From: SCGC-AAA076-P13 sp963926355 | GTDB lineage: Bacteria; Pseudomonadota; Gammaproteobacteria; Magnimaribacterales; D2472 | Direction: 5' to 3' | Assembly: GCA_963926355.1 (NCBI GenBank) | Contig: CAWUWW010000008.1 | Coordinates: forward strand, 1-29,855 | Length of the DNA stretch: 29,855 nt | In this document: piece after piece, positions 15,508-23,279 of the stretch | Position numbering within the stretch: position 1 is the first letter of the stretch | Layout of the letters: every line of letters starts with the position of its first letter | Made by a program: the position numbers and the translations under genes | Notes under the pieces: generated by a model | The model's input: the letters and a program-made list of their open reading frames with translations, nothing else | Told to the model about the DNA's origin: nothing | The model's database searches: none

Positions 15508-16125
15508 ATGCGAAAAGCCATAGATGTTTTTGGAGAATGGGCAGAGAAAGGCAAAGATATAGGTATGGAAGAAGGACATTCAGCATCTGTTAATAAAATG
15601 ATAGGGTTTGCATTAAAAGAAAGATCTGAGATTGGTAAAGAATTTAGTTTTTTAGATTTAGGATGCGGAAATGGATGGGTTGTTCGTAAGGTTATAGAAA
15701 CCACTCTATGCAACAATGCAGTGGGTATTGATGGCGCAGATCAGATGATTAAAAATGCTAAATTAAGAGGGGGTGATGAGGAATATATTCATGCAGATAT
15801 CAACTCTTATAATTCAGATCAAAAGTATGACCTAATTCACTCCATGGAGGTTCTATATTATTTAGAAGACCCAGCAGAAAATATTAGAAGAATTTCAGAC
15901 TCCTGGTTAAATAATGGAGGAAGGTTGATCGTTGGAATAGATCTTTATTATGAAAATACTGACTCCCATTCCTGGCAAGAAAAAGTAGGAACCCCGATGC
16001 TTATGTTGAAAGAATCTGAATGGGTAAAAATATTTGAGATGGCAGGTTTGAGGGAGGTTGAAAGTTGGCGCTCAAACAGTAATGGCGAATGGGCAGGCAC
16101 TTTAGTTCTAACAGGTAAAAAATAA
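15508..16125 (+). CDS. Class I SAM-dependent methyltransferase
   Basis: 205-aa soluble Rossmann-fold methyltransferase. Motif I FLDLGCGNGW lies at about 48-57, the acidic ribose-binding Asp in VGIDGADQMI follows, then HADINSY and the post-motif LIHSMEVLYYLEDP (strand 4), typical of the Methyltransf_11/25 small-molecule group. The frame could start at GTG 15496, but ATG 15508 is preferred because GGGAG (15498-15502) is a well-placed ribosome binding site. A hydrophobic-poor sequence and no signal peptide indicate a cytoplasmic enzyme. Substrate unknown. The gene follows a terminator, so a promoter should lie in or next to the repeat-rich interval, although none was obvious. Confidence 0.85.
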   Translation: MRKAIDVFGEWAEKGKDIGMEEGHSASVNKMIGFALKERSEIGKEFSFLDLGCGNGWVVRKVIETTLCNNAVGIDGADQMIKNAKLRGGDEEYIHADINSYNSDQKYDLIHSMEVLYYLEDPAENIRRISDSWLNNGGRLIVGIDLYYENTDSHSWQEKVGTPMLMLKESEWVKIFEMAGLREVESWRSNSNGEWAGTLVLTGKK

Positions 16126-16252
16126 TAGTATTTTTTTTGCATACTTCATGCATTCTATTTTAAATGCTTTACAATCCCTCTTTTTCAAATACAGGCTTTG
16201 CTGAGTAATAATTTTTTTATAAATACCCTGCAATTCCTATAATTAATAACCC

Positions 16253-16281
16253 TTAATATTAAATCTAAGTTCCCCTATAAG
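16253..16281 (+). promoter_or_regulatory. Possible promoter for the SulP gene
   Basis: TTAATA (16253-16258), 17-bp spacer, TATAAG (16276-16281) would give a leader of about 37 nt before the ATG at 16325. The 199-bp gap holds other AT-rich -10-like strings (TATAAT at 16238-16243) and a single inverted GTTACAAA box at 16297-16304; nothing else was recognised in it. Confidence 0.3.
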
Positions 16282-16324
16282 CATTTTATCTGCTTTTTTG
16301 TAACAGACTAACAAGAGCTAAATA

Positions 16325-17890
16325 ATGCAGCAAATTATAAAAAACCTAACATCATCTTCATTTTTTTTATTTAAGACTGAGGTTTTGGCAGGTCTTACTG
16401 TTGCATTGGCCTTGGTTCCTGAAGCAGTTTCATTTTCTTTTGTTGCTGGAGTTCACCCGCTTGTAGGTTTATATGCAGCATTCATAGTTGGGATTATTAC
16501 AGCCTTGATCGGCGGAAGGCCTGGAATGATTTCTGGCGCAACAGGAGCACTTGCTGTTGTGATGGTCTCTTTAGTTTCTGAGCATGGAGTTGAGTATTTG
16601 TTTGCAACAGTTGTTCTCATGGGAGTTCTTCAAATAATTGCTGGCTTCTTAAAATTAGGAAAATTTATTAGATTAGTCCCTTATCCTGTGATGCTTGGCT
16701 TTGTAAATGGCTTGGCTATAGTAATTTTCTTATCTCAACTTTCTCAATTTCAGATTGAAGATGCTGATGGTATTAGACAATGGATGGATAATAGAGCTTT
16801 AGTTATTATGTTAGTACTTGTATTTTCAACTATGGGTCTTATATGGATAACACCCAAAATAACCACATCTATACCGGCACCACTTGTTGGAATATTTATT
16901 GTGGCTGCCTTTGTAATATTATTTAATATTGATGTTCCTCGTGTGGGCGACCTTGCCTCTATTAAAGGAGGTCTTCCATCTTTCCATATTCCAATGGTTG
17001 ATTTAACCTTTCATAATCTATCAATCATTCTTCCATACGCATTAATCTTAGCCACGATCGGATTGATAGAAAGTTTACTAACTCTTAATTTGGTTGGCGA
17101 CATGACCGGAAATGTTGGAGGAGCATCTAAAGAATGTTATGCCCAAGGCGTTGCTAATACAGTAACTGGATTCTTTGGTGGGATGGGCGGTTGCGCAATG
17201 ATTGGACAGTCAATGATTAATGTAAAGTCTGGTGGCCGTAATAGATTATCAGGTATTTCAGCATCATTATTTTTACTTTTATTTATAGTAGTTGGCTCGT
17301 CTTTAATTGAGTTAATACCACTAGCAGCCCTTGTAGGTGTAATGTTTATGGTTGTTATTGGAACTTTTGCTTGGGAAAGTATTACCATTATGAGAAGAAT
17401 CCCAAAGGCTGATGTAATTGTTATGCTTATTGTAACGATAGTTACAGTCATGCATGACTTGGCTGTTGCTGTTATTTGTGGAGTTATTGTCTCTGCCTTA
17501 ACTTATGCCTGGAATAATGCTATCCGCATTAGAGGGCGTCTTGAGGTTAACGAAGATGGTAATAATGTTTACTATATAGAAGGCCCGTTATTTTTTGGAT
17601 CGATTCAAGATTTCTCAGACGTATTTAATATCAAGGATGATACCGAAGTTGTAATTATTGATTTTATCAACAGTCGAGTTGTTGACCAGTCAGCCCTTCA
17701 GGCTATCGAAGACCTAGCAAAGAAATATAAAAAAAGGAAAAAAACATTACAACTAAGGCATTTATCATCTGATTGCCACAAACTTCTTCGAAAGGCAGGA
17801 CAGTTAGTAGTTAATTCTGATGATGATCCGCATTATGGAATTGCTGTTAACTACAATGTAAAAACAGGAGCCTTTGGTAAAGGGCACTAG
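16325..17890 (+). CDS. SulP family inorganic anion transporter with STAS domain
   Basis: 521-aa SulP/SLC26-family inner-membrane transporter. N-terminal membrane domain of about 390 residues with the family opening EVLAGLTVALALVPEAVSFS (19-38), HPLVGLYAAF, and GGRPGMISGATGALAVV (65-81); a conserved IGLIESLLTLNLVGDMTG stretch lies about 242-259. The C-terminal STAS domain (about 415-500) includes VVIIDFINSRVVDQSALQAI, with Ser at the position often modified in STAS domains. Family members carry sulfate, bicarbonate or dicarboxylates, usually with Na+ or H+. The short STAS and compact size suit the marine 'SulP/BicA-like' types, but the substrate is not determinable by eye. Appears monocistronic; followed by a weak AT-only hairpin (17888-17903) with a T-run. 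Confidence 0.92.
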   Translation: MQQIIKNLTSSSFFLFKTEVLAGLTVALALVPEAVSFSFVAGVHPLVGLYAAFIVGIITALIGGRPGMISGATGALAVVMVSLVSEHGVEYLFATVVLMGVLQIIAGFLKLGKFIRLVPYPVMLGFVNGLAIVIFLSQLSQFQIEDADGIRQWMDNRALVIMLVLVFSTMGLIWITPKITTSIPAPLVGIFIVAAFVILFNIDVPRVGDLASIKGGLPSFHIPMVDLTFHNLSIILPYALILATIGLIESLLTLNLVGDMTGNVGGASKECYAQGVANTVTGFFGGMGGCAMIGQSMINVKSGGRNRLSGISASLFLLLFIVVGSSLIELIPLAALVGVMFMVVIGTFAWESITIMRRIPKADVIVMLIVTIVTVMHDLAVAVICGVIVSALTYAWNNAIRIRGRLEVNEDGNNVYYIEGPLFFGSIQDFSDVFNIKDDTEVVIIDFINSRVVDQSALQAIEDLAKKYKKRKKTLQLRHLSSDCHKLLRKAGQLVVNSDDDPHYGIAVNYNVKTGAFGKGH

Positions 17891-17944
17891 ATAATATAAT
17901 CTATATTTTTTAATAGCTAACTATAACTATTTGTAATAATAAAG

Positions 17945-18286
17945 TTAAGCAGAGCGATCTTGAGATATTGTTTCCATTAACTCTTCGTAGTTAGAACTCC
18001 ACTTACACAATGAGTTTAGAACCGGCTTAAAAGATTTTCCAAATTCCGTAAGAGAGTATTCAACCTTAGGGGGTATCACTTCAAATACCTTGCGATTAAC
18101 TAGCATATCTCTTTCCATCTCTCTTAATTGCTTTGTTAACATTTGCTGAGTTATGGGAGATAGAATTCTTTTTAGTTCACCAAACCTTAAAGGCTCTCCC
18201 TTTAAATTGTATATGATGGCAATTTTCCACTTACCGCCTATTAATTTTAAGGCATTTACCACTGGGGGGGTTTTACATGTCGTCAT
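17945..18286 (-). CDS. HxlR family (DUF24) winged-helix regulator, YodB/QorR-like
   Basis: 113-aa MarR-related winged-helix dimer. Core: NALKLIGGKWKIAIIYNL (11-28), RFGELKRILSPITQQMLTKQLREME (34-58, recognition helix) and the wing VIPPKVEYSLTEFG. Cys4 at the extreme N-terminus and Cys94 (NSLCKW) occupy positions like the redox-sensing cysteines of Bacillus YodB, a repressor inactivated by quinones and diamide; the Corynebacterium QorR relative represses a divergent quinone oxidoreductase, the same layout as here. So a thiol-based repressor of the divergent MDR gene is a reasonable inference. A run of seven C in codons 6-8, just after the Cys4 codon, is unusual for this AT-rich genome. The large palindrome at 18305-18357 is the likely operator. 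Confidence 0.9.
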   Translation of the reverse strand: MTTCKTPPVVNALKLIGGKWKIAIIYNLKGEPLRFGELKRILSPITQQMLTKQLREMERDMLVNRKVFEVIPPKVEYSLTEFGKSFKPVLNSLCKWSSNYEELMETISQDRSA

Positions 18287-18304
18287 AGTATGTTTTTGTA
18301 TACC

Positions 18305-18357
18305 AGTATGTTTATATTGTCTACTTGTTTAAATCATCCTATACAATATATCATACT
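18305..18357. promoter_or_regulatory. Composite palindromic operator between HxlR and MDR genes
   Basis: Arms AGTATG-tt-TATATTGT (18305-18320) and ACAATATA-t-CATACT (18343-18357) are perfect inverted complements except for one extra spacer base, around a 22-bp centre. A third AGTATG abuts the HxlR start codon (18287-18292). This is the expected place for HxlR binding and autoregulation. Confidence 0.6.
18317..18345 (+). promoter_or_regulatory. Candidate promoter for the MDR-cytochrome b561 genes
   Basis: TTGTCT (18317-18322), 17-bp spacer, TATACA (18340-18345). Both hexamers are buried in the arms of the palindrome, so a bound repressor would block polymerase. Moderate match to consensus. 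Confidence 0.45.
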
Positions 18358-18405
18358 AGAAATAATTAATATATTTTTAGACAACAACTAAAAGGGGAAC
18401 CAAGA

Positions 18406-19542
18406 ATGTCAGACCAAACTTCAAATGAAATAAGATCCAAAGTAACTAGCGAAGGAAATATAGAAATTTCTATTGCCACAGTTGCAAAACCTATACCTTC
18501 CGATGACGAAGTTCTTATAAGGGTAGAAGCAGCTCCTATTAATCCATCAGACCTTGGTCTTCTTTTAAGTTTTGCTGCAGACCTTACTAGCATAAATGTT
18601 TCAGGCTCAGGCGATGAGACTGTTACTACTATGAAAATACATCCAGCATTAATGGGTTCAATGAAGCCTAGACTGGACGAATCAATGCAAGTTGGTAATG
18701 AAGGTGCAGGGGTTATTGTAGATGCGGGTGTTAATGCTAAGGATCTTATTGGAAAAACTGTTGGTCTTGCAGGCGGTGCAATGTATTCTCAATATAGATG
18801 TGTTCCAGCTGCCAGTTGCTTAGTTATGAATGATGGTACATCTTCCTCAGAAGCGGCATCTTCGTTTGTTAATCCGTTAACTGCATTGGCTTTTGTTGAG
18901 ACTATGAAGATGGAAAGTCATACTGCTATGGTTCATACAGCAGCAGCCTCTAATCTGGGACAAATGCTTGTTAAAATTTGTAAAGCTGATTCAGTTCCTT
19001 TGGTTAATATCGTTAGAAAACAAGAGCAAGTAGATATTCTTAAGGGTCTAGGTGCTGAATATGTTTGTAATACAAGCGATCCTGATTTTATGGAAAGTTT
19101 AGTTTCTGCTCTAGTAGCTACAGGAGCGACTTTAGGGTTTGATGCAACTGGCGGTGGTAATGGAGGAGAGCTTCCGGGACAAATACTAGCTGCAATGGAA
19201 ATTGCTGCTAATAAAACTGCTAAAGAGTACAGCAGATACGGGTCAGATACATATAAACAGGTTTATATCTATGGTGGACTTGATCAGTCTCCAACTATCT
19301 TAAAGAGAGCATTTGGAATGTCATGGGGTCTTGGTGGATGGCTGTTAACTCCAATGATTGGAAAAATTGGAATGGAGAGATTTGGACAAATGAGACAAAG
19401 AGTAGCTCAAGAAATTACTACAACTTTTGCAAGTAATTATGTTCAGGAGATTTCTTTTGAAGAAATGCTTCAGCCAGAAATAATTAAATCCTATGCTAAA
19501 CAGGCTACAGGCAAGAAGTATTTAGTAAATCCTAATAAGTAA
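18406..19542 (+). CDS. MDR superfamily oxidoreductase (quinone/enoyl reductase-like)
   Basis: 378-aa medium-chain dehydrogenase/reductase. GroES-like N-domain with VLIRVEAAPINPSDLGLL (about 35-52) and GNEGAGVIVDAG, where zinc alcohol dehydrogenases have GHE with Cys/His ligands; those ligands are absent, so it is a zinc-free MDR such as quinone oxidoreductase or 2-enoyl thioester reductase. Rossmann part: MVHTAAASNLGQMLVKIC (about 175-192), NIVRKQEQVDIL, GATLGFDATGGG. The C-terminal third is longer than in short Qor proteins. A run of A/G (AAAGGGGAACC) provides the ribosome site for ATG 18406. Divergent from the HxlR gene and 4 bp ahead of cytochrome b561, so probably a repressed, co-transcribed pair. 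Confidence 0.85.
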   Translation: MSDQTSNEIRSKVTSEGNIEISIATVAKPIPSDDEVLIRVEAAPINPSDLGLLLSFAADLTSINVSGSGDETVTTMKIHPALMGSMKPRLDESMQVGNEGAGVIVDAGVNAKDLIGKTVGLAGGAMYSQYRCVPAASCLVMNDGTSSSEAASSFVNPLTALAFVETMKMESHTAMVHTAAASNLGQMLVKICKADSVPLVNIVRKQEQVDILKGLGAEYVCNTSDPDFMESLVSALVATGATLGFDATGGGNGGELPGQILAAMEIAANKTAKEYSRYGSDTYKQVYIYGGLDQSPTILKRAFGMSWGLGGWLLTPMIGKIGMERFGQMRQRVAQEITTTFASNYVQEISFEEMLQPEIIKSYAKQATGKKYLVNPNK

Positions 19543-19546
19543 TTAC

Positions 19547-20413
19547 GTGTTGATTGAAAATTCTGGTAGCTGGGTTGCTTTAGCAATAATTCTTACATCA
19601 ATCCTAACTGCATGGGCCTTAAATTATAGTGCCCCCAAGGTTAGGGTTTTTGGAACATTGCTTGCAGCTTTGGGATGTTTTGCAGTTACTGCATGGTTTA
19701 TATTTTTTGTAACTACTTCAGGATTCCTAGAAAACCCTAAGCCAAACCAGACCCCTTTAGATTCAGCAAAACCAATATTGCTTTGGATTCAAGCTATTAT
19801 TTCTTTGTTATCTGGGTTATTTCTTTTATATATAGCAAAGGGACAAAGTAGCAGTAATAAAATTTTAAATTTAGCTACCACAAATGAGGATACTCGCTAT
19901 GGAAGCGTCTCACGATTACTTCATTGGATAATTGCTATCCTTTTTCTTTTACTTATCCCAATGGGAATTTTTGCTTCAATGATTCCAGAGGAGACAGAAT
20001 ATCGCTTGGCTTATTACGTAGTTCATAAGTCTTTAGGGGTGACAGTATTCTTTTTGGTGATCTTTAGGATGATATGGAATAGCGTATCAAGGAGACCCGC
20101 TCTTGATAGCTCTCTTACAACTAAAGAACGCAAGCTTGCTCATGGAGCGCATATTACTTTATATTTTATGATGCTAGCGATTCCAGTCACTGGATTTATG
20201 ATGACCAGTTACCACGGTTATGGCACCTTTTTCTATATCTGGGAATTACCGCCTTTATGGGAACAAAGTGATATTTATATTATTTGGGGAGGTATGCATA
20301 AGTATTTATTGCCTTATCTACTCTATATTGTTTTGGGTGCTCATGTATTAGGCGCCTTAAAGCATCAATTTATTGATAAACATGACAATGCTTTTAAGCG
20401 AATAGTATCTTAA
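19547..20413 (+). CDS. Cytochrome b561 family membrane protein with extra N-terminal helices
   Basis: 288-aa integral membrane protein. Residues about 118-275 form a bacterial cytochrome b561 domain of four helices: RYGSVSRLLHWIIAIL (His126), YYVVHKSLGVTVFFLVIFRMIW (His160), LAHGAHITLYFMMLAIPVTGF and LGAHVLGALKHQFIDKHD (His266, His273), supplying haem b ligands. Such proteins shuttle electrons between membrane quinol and acceptors such as superoxide. About 110 residues precede it, with three extra hydrophobic helices (about 8-26, 36-58, 75-96) that I do not recognise. The start is GTG at 19547, 4 bp after the MDR stop, with no good ribosome site; translation may be coupled. Co-occurrence with an MDR and an HxlR repressor suggests redox stress handling. 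Confidence 0.85.
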   Translation: MLIENSGSWVALAIILTSILTAWALNYSAPKVRVFGTLLAALGCFAVTAWFIFFVTTSGFLENPKPNQTPLDSAKPILLWIQAIISLLSGLFLLYIAKGQSSSNKILNLATTNEDTRYGSVSRLLHWIIAILFLLLIPMGIFASMIPEETEYRLAYYVVHKSLGVTVFFLVIFRMIWNSVSRRPALDSSLTTKERKLAHGAHITLYFMMLAIPVTGFMMTSYHGYGTFFYIWELPPLWEQSDIYIIWGGMHKYLLPYLLYIVLGAHVLGALKHQFIDKHDNAFKRIVS

Positions 20414-20522
20414 TTTTCTAAAATTTAAGTTTCAGTTTTTATAAAAAGTTTTAGCCTATCTGCCTATGGTTAACAAAAGAGGTGATACAATTTTTTGATA
20501 ATAAATAGGGGAGTCAAGTTAT

Positions 20523-21860
20523 ATGGCTGAGCAAAAAAATACTACTACTAGCAAGAGCTATCGAACCTTTGCACTAATACTTCTTACTATTGTTTATGGG
20601 TTCAACTTTGTTGACCGTCAAATTTTAGGTATTTTAGCGCCTTTTATCCAAGCAGATCTAGGACTTACAAATACACAATTGGGCTTATTAAGCGGGCTCT
20701 TATTTGCTGCCTTTTATACTATAGTTGCCATTCCTATTGCTTGGCTGGCCGACCGTTATAGTAGGGTAAATATACTCTCTATTGCATTGGCTACCTGGAG
20801 TGGCTTTACTGCTTTGACAGGTCTAGCCGGTAACTTTATGCAAATGGGCATAGCGCGAATGGGTGTTGGTGTTGGTGAGGCTGGAGGAAGCCCGCCATCA
20901 CATTCTATTATTTCAGATATGTATCCCAAAGAAGAGAGAGCTGGAGCATTAGGCGTCTACTCAATGGGAATTCCATTTGGAATTATGGCAGCTTACTTTG
21001 TTACAGCATGGATTATAGGACCATCTCAAGGCGAGGCCACAGTTGTTGATTGGAGAAAAATATTCATATTCCTTGGTGTTACTGGAGTAGGGCTTGCCGT
21101 TATAGTTAAGCTAGTACTTCGGGAACCTATTCGCGGAGCTATGGAATTTGGTGATCAAGCAGAAATAATAAAACCACCATTTATAGAATCTTTAAAAACC
21201 CTACTGAAAATACCAGCTTGGTGGGCTATGTGTTTAGGTATAGCCTTTGGCTCTTTTGCATCCTATGCTCTATCAACCTTCCATACTAAATATTTGATAG
21301 CTTTAGATCCTAGTTTTGATTTTCAGCATCTCATAATTCTTTTGGGCATTATTAACGGAACAGCTTATGCTGGAGGAGCCTTTTTTGGCGCAAGGTTAGC
21401 TGATAAATGGGGGAGTAAAGACATTCGAGCATATGGCTGGGTGCCAGCTATTGCTATTAGCTTATGTTTACCAATAGGTATTGGTAGTTTCTGGGTATCA
21501 TCAATAGAGGTAAACCTTTTTCTCTCTACATTATTTTTACTTTTTGTTGGAATATATCTAGGACCAAGTTTTGCAATTGCTCAAACCTTGGCTCCTATTA
21601 ATATGCGAGCTATGTCTACTGCACTATTTTTCTTTGTTTTAAATATGATTGCATTAGGAGGGGGGCCTACTTTTGCTGGCTGGCTCATTGATGTGTTTAA
21701 AGAAAATAATAATGATCTAGAATCGATGCGCTATGCAATGACAGTAACCTTTTGTGTTTTTGTTCCGTCTATTATTAGCTTTTTAATGGTAGCTCGCCTT
21801 TTACCTAGAGATTGGGCGGCTGCAGAAAAACGTAATATTGCATTAGCTAGAAATCAATAA
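20523..21860 (+). CDS. MFS transporter, Spinster-like
   Basis: 445-aa, 12-helix major facilitator. N-terminal half shows the family pattern FVDRQILGILAPFIQADLGLTNTQLGLLSGLLFAAFY and ADRYSRVNIL (loop 2-3), then MGVGVGEAGGSPPSHSIISDMYP, strongly reminiscent of the bacterial Spinster-like (Spns) group, which in eukaryotes moves lysophospholipids and sphingosine-1-phosphate; bacterial substrates are mostly unknown. The second half has a matching ADKWGS loop. A strong GGGGAG ribosome site precedes the ATG. The 109-bp gap upstream contains no gene. The DUF952 gene follows 9 bp on, so both are likely on one mRNA. Confidence 0.9.
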   Translation: MAEQKNTTTSKSYRTFALILLTIVYGFNFVDRQILGILAPFIQADLGLTNTQLGLLSGLLFAAFYTIVAIPIAWLADRYSRVNILSIALATWSGFTALTGLAGNFMQMGIARMGVGVGEAGGSPPSHSIISDMYPKEERAGALGVYSMGIPFGIMAAYFVTAWIIGPSQGEATVVDWRKIFIFLGVTGVGLAVIVKLVLREPIRGAMEFGDQAEIIKPPFIESLKTLLKIPAWWAMCLGIAFGSFASYALSTFHTKYLIALDPSFDFQHLIILLGIINGTAYAGGAFFGARLADKWGSKDIRAYGWVPAIAISLCLPIGIGSFWVSSIEVNLFLSTLFLLFVGIYLGPSFAIAQTLAPINMRAMSTALFFFVLNMIALGGGPTFAGWLIDVFKENNNDLESMRYAMTVTFCVFVPSIISFLMVARLLPRDWAAAEKRNIALARNQ

Positions 21861-21869
21861 TAAAGCTTT

Positions 21870-22232
21870 ATGAGAGATGCTTATAAAATTTTAACACCAG
21901 AGGACTGGAGGAAAGCTTCTGATAATGGGTTTGTTATTACCGAGTTAGATGAAAATGATGGTTTTATTCATCTCTCTACAGCTAGCCAGTTGGCAACGAC
22001 TCTATCTTTTTATTTTAAAGAATATAATGAAGTGGTACTTCTGCAGCTAAAAGGAGATGACTTTAAAGAGGAATTTATCTTTGAAGCGCCTTTGCCGGTA
22101 AAGAGGCGAACCTCCGCGTTTCCTCATTTATATGCAAAACTAGATATTAATCGAGTATCCCAAATATGGCATTTAAAAAGAGGTAGTTTTATTTTGCCTG
22201 ATGAAATTCTTTTAGAATCTGAAAATTTATAA
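21870..22232 (+). CDS. DUF952 domain protein
   Basis: 120-aa soluble protein of the DUF952 (COG3502) family. Signature: YKILTPEDWRKA near the N-terminus, DGFIHLSTASQL (about 30-41), and FPHLYAKLDINRV (about 84-96). Structure of the family relates to the ADP-ribosyl/RNA 2'-phosphotransferase-like barrel in some analyses, but no reaction is established and none is claimed here. It lies 9 bp after the MFS gene with a weak ribosome site. It converges on the LysR gene across a 33-bp AT-rich gap containing a near-perfect inverted repeat (TTAATTAATA / ATTAATCAA) that might serve both directions as a terminator. Confidence 0.85.
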   Translation: MRDAYKILTPEDWRKASDNGFVITELDENDGFIHLSTASQLATTLSFYFKEYNEVVLLQLKGDDFKEEFIFEAPLPVKRRTSAFPHLYAKLDINRVSQIWHLKRGSFILPDEILLESENL

Positions 22233-22265
22233 TCTATATCTTCTTCTGGCTGCTTAATTAATATG

Positions 22266-23132
22266 CTATTTTTTATTAATCAATAATTGAAACTGCTCTA
22301 TAAAGAATTTTTTAAAAGCCAGTACTCTTGCATTATTTCTTAAATCAGGGTGATACAAAAGCCAGATGTTCATATTAAATTTATACTTATTTGGCTTATA
22401 GGCTAGAAGCTTATGATCGTTGGGAAGTCCAAATGGTGAGATAAGACTAACCCCAAGACCAGAGGCCATATAATCATAAATTTCAGAATAAGAGTTAGTT
22501 CTAATAGCTATCTTTGGATTATCAACAACTCTTCTTATATTATCTTCCATGCTTAAAGCGCCACTATCATCAACCCATACAATCCAATCTAAATCATTGA
22601 TATCTTTTTTTGCATGACTGCTCATATAAGACTCATTGCCGTATATATATACAGGAATTTCTCCTAATTCTTTTCCAATTAATTCCTCAGGAGGATGATT
22701 GGTAAGTTGAATAGATATATCAGCTTGATGAAGGGATAGATCAGAGTTATTTGATGATGATTTTATATGCAGATCAATGTTTGGGTATTCTTTGCGAAAA
22801 TCACTCAAAAAAGGCGCCAAACTTATTCCACCACTCGTTGGCTTACTTAAAGTTAAAGTTCCGGTTAGTTCATTTTGATTTTCATTAAAAACTTGATGTA
22901 TTTTGTTTATCTGCTCCTCAACCTTGATTGCTTTTTTTTCTAGAGTTTTTCCTTGCTCTGTAAGTTGATAGCCTTGACTATGTCTTTTAAATAACTTTAT
23001 ATTAAGTTGCTCTTCTAATTTATCTATACGCCTTGCAACTGTTGAGTGGTTAACATTGAGTATTTTTGCAGCAGGGCTTAACGAGCCAGTTCTTGCTACA
23101 GCTAAAAAATACTCTAAATTACCCCAATTCAT
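22266..23132 (-). CDS. LysR family transcriptional regulator
   Basis: 288-aa LTTR. Winged helix-turn-helix at 1-60: FLAVARTGSLSPAAKILNVNHSTVARRIDKLEEQLNIKLFKR is the textbook pattern; a linker helix (about 60-85) leads to a periplasmic-binding-protein-like effector domain beginning GTLTLSKPTSGG. The effector domain is compact and divergent, like the group of LTTRs that read SxxxPFL-type cores. Divergent from the DJ-1-like gene with a 147-bp spacer carrying a 10-bp-arm palindrome and a 23-bp imperfect direct repeat, so it most likely regulates that gene and itself. Co-inducer unknown. Confidence 0.93.
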   Translation of the reverse strand: MNWGNLEYFLAVARTGSLSPAAKILNVNHSTVARRIDKLEEQLNIKLFKRHSQGYQLTEQGKTLEKKAIKVEEQINKIHQVFNENQNELTGTLTLSKPTSGGISLAPFLSDFRKEYPNIDLHIKSSSNNSDLSLHQADISIQLTNHPPEELIGKELGEIPVYIYGNESYMSSHAKKDINDLDWIVWVDDSGALSMEDNIRRVVDNPKIAIRTNSYSEIYDYMASGLGVSLISPFGLPNDHKLLAYKPNKYKFNMNIWLLYHPDLRNNARVLAFKKFFIEQFQLLINKK

Positions 23133-23174
23133 TTATGCATATTCGCACATATAATTTGTATTTCCAAGTATTTT

Positions 23175-23203
23175 AATGCATTTTTGCACAAATAAAATGC
23201 ATT
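23175..23203. promoter_or_regulatory. Palindromic operator candidate for the LysR regulator
   Basis: AATGCATTTT (23175-23184) and AAAATGCATT (23194-23203) are perfect inverted complements around TGCACAAAT. A related half-site region TGCATATTCGCACATATAA starts at 23136, abutting the LysR start codon: 18 of 23 bases match the copy at 23177-23199, 41 bp (about four helical turns) away. A 12-bp perfect palindrome ATTTGTACAAAT lies at 23243-23254. Confidence 0.6.
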
Positions 23204-23212
23204 TCTTATAAT
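23184..23212 (+). promoter_or_regulatory. Sigma70-like promoter for the DJ-1/MBL genes
   Basis: TTGCAC (23184-23189), 17-bp spacer, perfect TATAAT (23207-23212). The -35 lies in the centre of the 23175-23203 palindrome. The leader to the ATG at 23280 would be about 60 nt, and AAAGG (23267-23271) is its ribosome site. The -10 is itself within an inverted repeat TTATAAT-GTT-ATTATAA (23206-23222). Confidence 0.55.
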
Positions 23213-23279
23213 GTTATTATAATAAGAGTTATTGTAAAATTAATTTGTACAAATATTTTCTTTATGAAAGGCATGAATT

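Noticed and set aside
15383..15716. Two minus-strand frames (67 and 75 codons) opposite the repeat interval and methyltransferase start
   Set aside because: Low-complexity peptides that overlap the better supported terminator and methyltransferase gene; no start signals.
16138..16152. TGCAT-ACTTC-ATGCA inverted repeat after the methyltransferase gene as terminator
   Set aside because: Only 5-bp stem, and the T-run precedes rather than follows it.
19692..19704. TTTGTAAC match inside cytochrome b561
   Set aside because: An isolated 8-mer in coding sequence, expected by chance in AT-rich DNA; no pair or palindrome.
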